Below, piece by piece: positions 58,147-64,000 of a stretch of DNA of 64,000 nt. Made by a program: the position numbers and the translations under genes. The notes under the pieces were generated by a model. That model was not told the DNA's origin. It ran no database searches and saw only the letters and a program-made list of their open reading frames with translations. Every line of letters begins with the position of its first letter. The stretch's first letter is position 1. The stretch comes from Pseudomonas sp. TNT3 (lineage in GTDB: Bacteria > Pseudomonadota > Gammaproteobacteria > Pseudomonadales > Pseudomonadaceae), in contig NZ_WFGV02000002.1 in assembly GCF_010095445.2 (NCBI RefSeq), positions 124,001 to 188,000 on the forward strand, read 5' to 3'.

Positions 58147-58248
58147 TTCGAGTCTCCCAAGGCGATTACGGGAGCTTCAAGATAGGCGCGGGGGATGACG
58201 GTTTGGCGGCGGGAGGGTTACAGGGAGATGAAATTGTCGTCGCTCCCG

Positions 58249-58379
58249 TGGCGAGGGAGCTTGCTCCCGCTCGGCTGCGCAGCAGTCGCCGAACCTTAAA
58301 CGCGATCCAACCGACATACCGCGGAGAATGTTTCTTTGGGCCGCTTCGCAGCCCAGCGGGAGTAAACTCCCTCGCCACA
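58249..58379. repeat. REP-like palindrome (CGAGGGAG type)
   Basis: Arms TGGCGAGGGAGCTTGCTCCC (58249 on) and GGGAGTAAACTCCCTCGCCA (to 58378) are inverted near-copies around about 85 nt that include CGGCTGCGCAGCAG. A relative of the 12590 and 16889 repeats. It follows the 3' end of the RpiR gene at 58400. Confidence 0.82.
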
Positions 58380-58399
58380 GGGGCCGTGTCGGCTGGGAA

Positions 58400-59266
58400 T
58401 CAATCGTCCAGGGCTTTGACCGACTTGGGCGACAACCGCAAGCTGCGCAGGCTGCGTTTGACGCTCTTGAGGTGGTTCACCAGGCTAGGCCCTCTAGCCA
58501 TTGCCACGCCCATCGCCAACACGTCGATCACCACAAGGTGGGCGATGCGCGACGTCAGCGGTGTATAAATCTCGGTGTCTTCATGCACATCGATCGCCAG
58601 ATTAACGGTCGACAATTCAGCCAACGGTGTCTGGCTCGGACACAAGGTGATCAACGAGGCACCGCTTTCGCGCACCAGGTTCGCGGTGATCAACAGGTCT
58701 TTCGAGCGGCCGGACTGGGATATGCAAATCGCCACGTCCGTCGGCTTCAACGTCACCGCCGACATCGCCTGCATATGTGGGTCGGAATAGGCCGCGGCCG
58801 TCAGCAGCAAGCGGAAGAACTTATGCTGGGCATCCGCCGCCACCGCGCCGGAAGCACCAAACCCGTAGAACTCGACGCGCTGCGCCTGGGACATGAGCGT
58901 CACGGCGCGCTGCAACTCCACCGGGTCCAGGCGCTCGCGAACTTCCATCAGCGTATGCAGGGTGGTGTCGAAAATTTTCAGGCTGTAGTCGGCGACTGAA
59001 TCATCTTCATGAATCGCGAACTGGCCAAAACTCGCGCCAGCCGCGAGGCTTTGCGCAAGCTTGAGCTTCAAATCCTGAAATCCGGAGCAACCGATGGCGC
59101 GGCAGAACCGCACGATGGTCGGCTCACTGATACCCACGCTGTGGGCCAGGTCGGCCATGGAACTGTGCATCACTGCCGCAGGGTCAAGCAGCACGTGGTC
59201 GGCGACCTTGAGCTCCGACTTGCGTAAGAGGTGGCGAGACTGGGCGATGTGTTGCAGCAGATTCAA
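58400..59266 (-). CDS. RpiR-family regulator, HexR-like
   Basis: A 288-residue sugar-phosphate-sensing repressor. The N-terminal RpiR helix-turn-helix (NLLQHIAQSRHLLRKSELKVADHVLLDP, GISEPTIVRFCRAIGCSGFQDLKLKL) is joined to a SIS domain (VEFYGFGASGAVAADAQHKFFRLLL, CISQSGRSKDLLI). It is very close to HexR, but sits by uvrD and the carboxylase genes rather than by zwf/edd, so it is probably a paralogue. It starts at TTG 59266, the only suitable start in the frame. A palindromic box 48 bp upstream is likely its own operator. Confidence 0.88.
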   Translation of the reverse strand: MNLLQHIAQSRHLLRKSELKVADHVLLDPAAVMHSSMADLAHSVGISEPTIVRFCRAIGCSGFQDLKLKLAQSLAAGASFGQFAIHEDDSVADYSLKIFDTTLHTLMEVRERLDPVELQRAVTLMSQAQRVEFYGFGASGAVAADAQHKFFRLLLTAAAYSDPHMQAMSAVTLKPTDVAICISQSGRSKDLLITANLVRESGASLITLCPSQTPLAELSTVNLAIDVHEDTEIYTPLTSRIAHLVVIDVLAMGVAMARGPSLVNHLKSVKRSLRSLRLSPKSVKALDD

Positions 59267-59628
59267 AGGGCTGGACTCTTTGTTATTGGCAGGGGCCGGG
59301 GATGTAGCGCGCTTGTAGTTATACTACATGAATCGGCTTTTTGCCTGCCCAATGCGTAACCTGATCCCTCGATTTCAGGCGAGCTCGCTCCATGTAGCGC
59401 TCATTCCGGCGGCCGGTCGCCTCAACGGAATGTCGATTGAAAGAATTACGTCAGCAACTCAGTTACGTTCTGCGGGCCTCTAGTCTTTTTAATTAAATCA
59501 CCCAATCACGGGCTTATTAATTTTACAAACTTACAAATGAAGTCAACTGACCACTGTAACTACTGTGTTTAAGTCGATATATTTATCTGGCAGGACGCAC
59601 ATTAACTAAATGACAGGAGTTATATAAC
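59267..59628. other. Divergent promoter region, RpiR and orphan genes
   Basis: A 362-bp gap holding the HexR-like box near the left side. The right third (about 59480-59628) is AT-rich and contains the leader of the 104-residue orphan gene, with ACAGGAGTT as its ribosome site. TATATT/TATTTA near 59576 is a -10 candidate for that gene. No further gene is apparent. Confidence 0.5.
59314..59328. promoter_or_regulatory. HexR-like palindromic operator
   Basis: TGTAGTTATACTACA: arms TGTAGT/ACTACA around TAT, and with TTGT/ACAT ends it fits the HexR-type layout TTGT-N7/8-ACAA. It lies 48 bp upstream of the RpiR start codon, so autorepression is likely. Confidence 0.6.
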
Positions 59629-59943
59629 ATGACCATTAAAACAACCGGCTGGACCGCACAAATTGACCGCAGGCCAGGCACTCAGTCTTTTCGCACCTTT
59701 GGCACTGTAACCGTTGCCAACAGCGGCATTACGCCGAAACTGGTGTTCATGCCACTGCAAGACAAATCCTTTAATCTGCGCCTCGAACTGGTATTGGAAA
59801 AAGCTGATGGCATGTCGCTACAAGCATTAACCGACAAGTATGTTGAATATAAAACGCTCGGCAACTCCAATGTCACCGGCGTGAGCATTTTCTTTGAAGG
59901 CAAACTACTGCAGCATGTCAATATCGAATTGATAAACCCTTAA
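59629..59943 (+). CDS. Orphan 104-residue protein
   Basis: I do not recognise this protein. It starts at ATG 59629 with a good ribosome site (ACAGGAGTT about 9 nt upstream) and has a strand-rich pattern (IKTTGWTAQIDRR, FGTVTVANSGITPKLVFMPL, FNLRLELVLEK, VTGVSIFFEGKLLQHVNIEL) with no signal peptide or membrane segment. Codon use is somewhat A/T-rich. No operon partner; flanked by an AT-rich leader and a hairpin. It could be a small carbohydrate-binding-like or immunity-like beta protein, but nothing in the sequence proves either. Confidence 0.75.
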   Translation: MTIKTTGWTAQIDRRPGTQSFRTFGTVTVANSGITPKLVFMPLQDKSFNLRLELVLEKADGMSLQALTDKYVEYKTLGNSNVTGVSIFFEGKLLQHVNIELINP

Positions 59944-59963
59944 TACGTTTTCATGCATCAACG

Positions 59964-59998
59964 CTTCCTGTCAGAGGGCTAACGCCTCTGACGGGAAG
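59964..59998. terminator. Hairpin between convergent genes
   Basis: A 14-bp stem (CTTCCTGTCAGAGG / CCTCTGACGGGAAG, one T-G pair) with loop GCTAACG. It stands 20 nt after the orphan gene and directly at the stop codon of the convergent 59999 gene; likely terminates both. Confidence 0.75.
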
Positions 59999-62875
59999 TT
60001 ATTTCAGCATTGCCAGATCCTGATTGCGCAACAACACCGCCAACCCTTCTGCCTCTATCGGTTTGCTGATCAGATACCCCTGCACCTCATCGCAACGCTG
60101 CACCTTGAGAAAATCCAGCTGCTCCTGCCGCTCGACGCCCTCCGCCACTACCTTCAACGACAAACCATGGGCCATGGCAATGATCGCTCGGGTGATTTCT
60201 GCATCCGCACTACCCTCACTCAGGCCGCGGATAAACGCCTGATCGATTTTTACGTAATCGACAGGAATGCGTTTCAGGTAGCTCAGGGATGAATACCCCG
60301 TACCGAAATCATCGATAGCCAGTTTTACCCCGAGGTCGCGCAGCTGCTGAAAGGTAGAAATGATGTGCTCGACGCTGTCGAGCAATTGGCTTTCCGTCAG
60401 CTCCAGTTCCAGGCAATGCGGTTCCAGGCCTGTTTCTTCCAGCACCTGGCGAACAAGACTGACGAGCTTTCCTTGGCGCAGTTGATGCACCGAAAGGTTG
60501 ACCGACACCCGAATCGGTTCAAGCCCCTGACGTTGCCACTCACAAGCTTGCCAACATGCCTGACGCAACACGAACTCACCGATCGCGCCAATCAATCCGG
60601 TTTCTTCGGCAAGCCCGATGAACTCTGCAGGTGGCACGCGCCCCATGCTCGGGTGATCCCAGCGCACCAAGGCTTCGGCGGCATTCAGTCGACCGGAAGC
60701 CAGGCAAAGTTTGGGTTGGTAAAACACTTTGAGCTGCTTTTCTTCAACCGCTTTGCGCAGTTGGTTTTCGAGCTGCAAACGCTCCAGTGTGCTGGCCTGG
60801 AGACTTTCGGTGTAGAACTGGAAATTGTTCCCGCCCAAATGTTTTGCGTGCTGCATGGCAATGTTTGACTGACTCACAAGCGCAGAAATTTCCCGGGCAT
60901 TGTCCGGAAACATGCTGATGCCCATGGACGCGCTGACCACCAGTTCATGACCCTCAACTGTTATCGGCAATCTCAACTTGGTCGACAACCGCGTCGCCAC
61001 ACGTGCCAGGCTCGACAAATTGCCATAAGCGTCGAATAGCACGGCAAACTCGTCGCCCGACAAGCGCGCGATGGTGTCCGCCTCGGGTAACGCATTGATC
61101 AGCCGGCGGGCCATTTTCTGCAGCAACTGATCGGCCACTTCATGGCCAAGGCTGTCGTTGAGCAACTTGAAGCGGTCCAGATTGATGTGCAGCAACGCCA
61201 GACTGCGCCCGCCCTGACGCACGCGCTGATGAGCCTCACGCAGACGTTCGCGGAACAGCGACCGGTTGGCCAGCCCTGTGAGCTCATCGTAATGGGTCAG
61301 GTAACGCATACGTTCTTCGGATTCTCGACGCGCCGAGAGATCAGCGAAGAAGCCGACGATATGGCTGACATGTCCCCGATCATCGCGCACCGCATTCAAT
61401 TGCAGCCATTGCGGATACAGCTCGCCGTTCTTGCGGGTTTCAACCAGCTCACCCTGCCAACTGCCATGCTGCTCAAGTCCCTGACGAATGGCCGCGTAAT
61501 GACGACGGGCATCCCGACTGCACGGCAACTCGACGACATTGCGTCCAAGCATGTCGTTGATGTCATAGCCGGTGACACGGCTGAACGCCTGATTGATCGC
61601 GATCAGGGTGTAATCAGGGTCGAAAATCACGATACCTTCACTGGCCGCTTCAAACACCGTCGCCGCCAATTGTCGCTGTGCTTCCTGACCTTTGCTGACA
61701 CTGATGTCGCGGCGCGTGCCGACCATGCGCAACACCCGGCCACTTTCGCTGCGTTCAACGGCTCGCCCGCGATCCTCGATCCAGACCCAATGCCCATCGC
61801 CGTGACGCACGCGATACTCGATCTGATAATCCTCGCTACGGCCCTTCAAATGCTCCACCAGCGCTCGTTTCAACGATGGCAAGTCTTCGGGGTGCAAGCG
61901 CGGGTTCAGGTGACTGAGCAATGCCGTCACATACTCCGGAGCAATCCCGAACAGCTCCTCGAGTTGGGTGTGATGGACCTCATCGGTTTGCAGGTTCCAG
62001 TCCCACAACCCCAGCTCACTGGCCTTCAGGGCCAACGCAAGACGCGCTTCGCTTTTGCTGAGGGCCTGATTGGCGGCGTCCAGTTCAAGGCTGCGTTGCG
62101 CTACGCGGCTTTCCAGTTCGATCTGGATTTCCCGCAGCTCATCTTCTGCACGGCGCCTTTGCTCAATCTCCTTGGCCAGCGTTTGATTCAGCCGATCGCC
62201 AATGCTTTGCGCCTGCTGCAGATGTTCGATCAGTGCCTGGTTCTGGAAACGTCGCAACAAGCCGCGATCGATCAGCCGGTTGACCTGCCAGGCGACCACG
62301 CTCAGGGCGCCAAGTAAAATCAGCCCGAACCAGCCCCAACCCTGCTCTTGCTCGTCGCCCCCCCAGAACAGATAGGCGATGGCCGGCAACAGACAGGGCA
62401 AGGTAAAGGAGAGAAACGCCGGCAGGCTCACCGCATAAGCCACGCTGGCGGACAACGCGGCAGCGCCGATCAGGCCGAATACCCAGGCCTGCTGTATGAA
62501 GTTGTCCGCCGGTACGAGGGCAATGCCGGCGCCCGCCAGGGTGAGACCGGTGAGGCTCGAGCCAAGGAGAAACATGCGCCGCCAGACGGGATGAGCCTGA
62601 CGATTGGGAATCGCCGAATCGAAGGCCGCGACCTGAATCACCCGCAACGCCACCAGCGACAGCAACCAGACAAGCCAGACACTGACCAGAAAATATCGTT
62701 GAGGACTCCAGAGCAGGCCGGCACAGACCAGGCCATTGATCAGCATGAACAGCGTGGGCAGCAGGGACCCCTGATAAAGCAGGCGCGTGCGCTCCACCGC
62801 CATTTCCATAGCGTACTGTTTACGGATAACCCGGGGCTCCACGGTGGGGCCCGACAGGTCGGAGCTGAGGGTCAT
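59999..62875 (-). CDS. Membrane PAS-SGDEF-EAL c-di-GMP signalling protein
   Basis: A 958-residue protein from ATG 62875 (MTLSSDLSG). About six to seven N-terminal membrane helices (about 40-210), a coiled coil (about 225-280), two PAS domains (about 290-400 and 420-530), then GGDEF (about 540-700) and EAL (about 715-950). The GGDEF signature reads LSGDEFAVL, i.e. SGDEF; this variant can be active, so cyclase activity is uncertain. The EAL domain looks complete: EALVRW, the ELTES stretch, IDDFGTGYSS, VDYVKIDQAFI and AEGVERQEQL. Probably a phosphodiesterase or dual enzyme. Convergent with the orphan gene. Confidence 0.9.
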   Translation of the reverse strand: MTLSSDLSGPTVEPRVIRKQYAMEMAVERTRLLYQGSLLPTLFMLINGLVCAGLLWSPQRYFLVSVWLVWLLSLVALRVIQVAAFDSAIPNRQAHPVWRRMFLLGSSLTGLTLAGAGIALVPADNFIQQAWVFGLIGAAALSASVAYAVSLPAFLSFTLPCLLPAIAYLFWGGDEQEQGWGWFGLILLGALSVVAWQVNRLIDRGLLRRFQNQALIEHLQQAQSIGDRLNQTLAKEIEQRRRAEDELREIQIELESRVAQRSLELDAANQALSKSEARLALALKASELGLWDWNLQTDEVHHTQLEELFGIAPEYVTALLSHLNPRLHPEDLPSLKRALVEHLKGRSEDYQIEYRVRHGDGHWVWIEDRGRAVERSESGRVLRMVGTRRDISVSKGQEAQRQLAATVFEAASEGIVIFDPDYTLIAINQAFSRVTGYDINDMLGRNVVELPCSRDARRHYAAIRQGLEQHGSWQGELVETRKNGELYPQWLQLNAVRDDRGHVSHIVGFFADLSARRESEERMRYLTHYDELTGLANRSLFRERLREAHQRVRQGGRSLALLHINLDRFKLLNDSLGHEVADQLLQKMARRLINALPEADTIARLSGDEFAVLFDAYGNLSSLARVATRLSTKLRLPITVEGHELVVSASMGISMFPDNAREISALVSQSNIAMQHAKHLGGNNFQFYTESLQASTLERLQLENQLRKAVEEKQLKVFYQPKLCLASGRLNAAEALVRWDHPSMGRVPPAEFIGLAEETGLIGAIGEFVLRQACWQACEWQRQGLEPIRVSVNLSVHQLRQGKLVSLVRQVLEETGLEPHCLELELTESQLLDSVEHIISTFQQLRDLGVKLAIDDFGTGYSSLSYLKRIPVDYVKIDQAFIRGLSEGSADAEITRAIIAMAHGLSLKVVAEGVERQEQLDFLKVQRCDEVQGYLISKPIEAEGLAVLLRNQDLAMLK

Positions 62876-63132
62876 AGGCAATGTTCTTGTTCTTATAATG
62901 ATGAGCATGGGCCCGAAACGTCGAGGGAGCATACACAAGCGAGTGCCCGGACCAAACTGCTTCGGATCATGAAGAATCCGAAATCCATCCCCCGATTCGT
63001 CTCTGGAAAGTCCCCGAGCGAGCCCCGCCAGCGCTTGCAGCCAGTGACCGACCGGTCGTCATTCGTGCCTCTTTCATCGGTAAATGCAAAGCTCGGTTTG
63101 CCCGGTGTGACGGCGCACCCTAGAATGCCCCG

Positions 63133-64000
63133 ATGCGCGATGATCTCTCCCTTCTGCTGAACTCCCTCAACGATGCCCAACGCCAGGCCGTAGCTGCCTC
63201 CGTGGGTCGTCAGTTGGTCCTGGCCGGTGCTGGTTCCGGTAAAACCCGAGTGCTGGTGCACCGTATCGCCTGGTTGATCCAGGTCGAAAACGCCTCGCCT
63301 CACTCGATCCTGTCGGTGACCTTCACCAACAAGGCCGCTGCCGAGATGCGCCATCGCATCGAGCAACTGATGGGGCTCAACCCGGCCGGCATGTGGGTGG
63401 GCACTTTCCACGGGCTGGCGCACCGCTTGCTGCGGGCGCACTGGCAGGAAGCCGGCCTGAGCCAGACCTTCCAGATTCTCGACAGCGACGACCAGCAACG
63501 GCTGGTCAAGCGGGTGATCCGCGAGCTCGGCCTGGATGAACAACGCTGGCCCGCTCGCCAGGCCCAGTGGTTCATCAACGGCCAGAAAGACGAAGGGCTG
63601 CGTCCACAACATATCCAAGCCAGCGGCGATCTGTTCCTGGCGACCATGCGCAGCATTTATGAAGCCTATGAGGCCGCGTGCTTGCGCGCAGGCGTCATCG
63701 ACTTCTCCGAATTGCTGTTGCGCGCCCTCGACCTGTGGCGCGATCACCCAGGGCTGCTCGCGCATTATCAGAAGCGCTTCCGGCACATTCTGGTGGACGA
63801 ATTCCAGGACACCAACGCCGTGCAATACGCCTGGTTGCGCCTACTGGCCAAAGGCGGCGACAGCCTGATGGTGGTTGGTGACGACGATCAGTCGATCTAT
63901 GGCTGGCGCGGGGCGAAAATCGAAAATATCTATCAATACTCCGATGATTTCCCGGATGCGCAAACCATTCGTCTGGAGCAGAACTACCGCTCCACCGCCG
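63133..64000 (+). CDS. uvrD: DNA helicase II UvrD, C-terminus off window
   Basis: Superfamily 1 3'-5' helicase of nucleotide-excision and mismatch repair. From ATG 63133, 289 codons are visible. Motifs seen: the Q-motif LNDAQRQAVA, Walker A GAGSGKT, motif Ia TFTNKAAAEMRHRI, motif II LVDEFQDTNAVQY and motif III VGDDDQSIYGWRGA, ending at LEQNYRST (motif IV). Divergent from the PAS-SGDEF-EAL gene. The opening MRDDLSLLLNSLND is the UvrD type, which argues against Rep. Confidence 0.96.
   Translation, partial: MRDDLSLLLNSLNDAQRQAVAASVGRQLVLAGAGSGKTRVLVHRIAWLIQVENASPHSILSVTFTNKAAAEMRHRIEQLMGLNPAGMWVGTFHGLAHRLLRAHWQEAGLSQTFQILDSDDQQRLVKRVIRELGLDEQRWPARQAQWFINGQKDEGLRPQHIQASGDLFLATMRSIYEAYEAACLRAGVIDFSELLLRALDLWRDHPGLLAHYQKRFRHILVDEFQDTNAVQYAWLRLLAKGGDSLMVVGDDDQSIYGWRGAKIENIYQYSDDFPDAQTIRLEQNYRSTA

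Overview
The window looks like a chromosomal segment of a fluorescent-group Pseudomonas. The evidence is about 60% GC, the gene families and gene order (ubiC-ubiA, phoBR, phoU-pst, purEK, aspA, oadA-pycA, uvrD, which from memory match the PA53xx-PA54xx part of the P. aeruginosa chromosome), and many intergenic palindromes of the kind typical of P. fluorescens-type genomes (cores such as GATCGCAGCC and CGAGGGGAT). Both edges cut genes: tssH at the left and uvrD at the right. I saw no tRNA, rRNA, CRISPR array or insertion sequence. All protein names rest on reading the translations; no search was run.

Left region (1-8682): a minus-strand type VI secretion block in the order tssA-tssB-tssC-tssE-tssF-tssG-tssH. 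It encodes the contractile sheath, baseplate parts and the sheath-recycling ATPase. No hcp lies between tssC and tssE. An AT-rich gap separates the block from an HU gene.

9123-17969: HU, a rubredoxin reductase/rubredoxin pair, ubiC-ubiA (ubiquinone entry steps), a small secreted Y-X4-D repeat protein, phoB-phoR behind a Pho box, a CNNM/CBS transporter-like protein and a periplasmic M23 peptidase-like protein. 18126-26261: a response regulator, then phoU, pstB, pstA, pstC and pstS on the minus strand. Together with phoBR this is the whole phosphate-sensing and uptake module. pstS and pstC each have a Pho box (perfect at pstC), and palindromic repeats interrupt the pst cluster twice.

26493-37906: an MHS-type transporter, a hotdog thioesterase, a hexose-6-phosphate mutarotase-like protein, small envelope proteins, purEK (purine synthesis, with a hairpin-T-tract in the leader), and an aspartate/asparagine group: a LysR regulator divergent from aspA, an AGCS sodium:amino-acid symporter and ansA.

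37907-53530 is the most accessory part: an AT-rich patch with an orphan gene ending in a 53-bp palindrome, an AraC regulator, a polyamine deacetylase with a polyamine-binding protein, a 1513-residue protein resembling the DUF6543 (dermonecrotic-toxin-N) family, a MocR regulator whose linker is a 12-bp repeat made of DnaA-box-like nonamers, a PaiB-type flavoprotein, two GNAT acetyltransferases and an autotransporter. 53604-64000 returns to core genes: the two-subunit pyruvate carboxylase with its LysR neighbour, a HexR-like RpiR regulator with a palindromic operator, an orphan 104-residue protein, a PAS-SGDEF-EAL signalling protein and uvrD.
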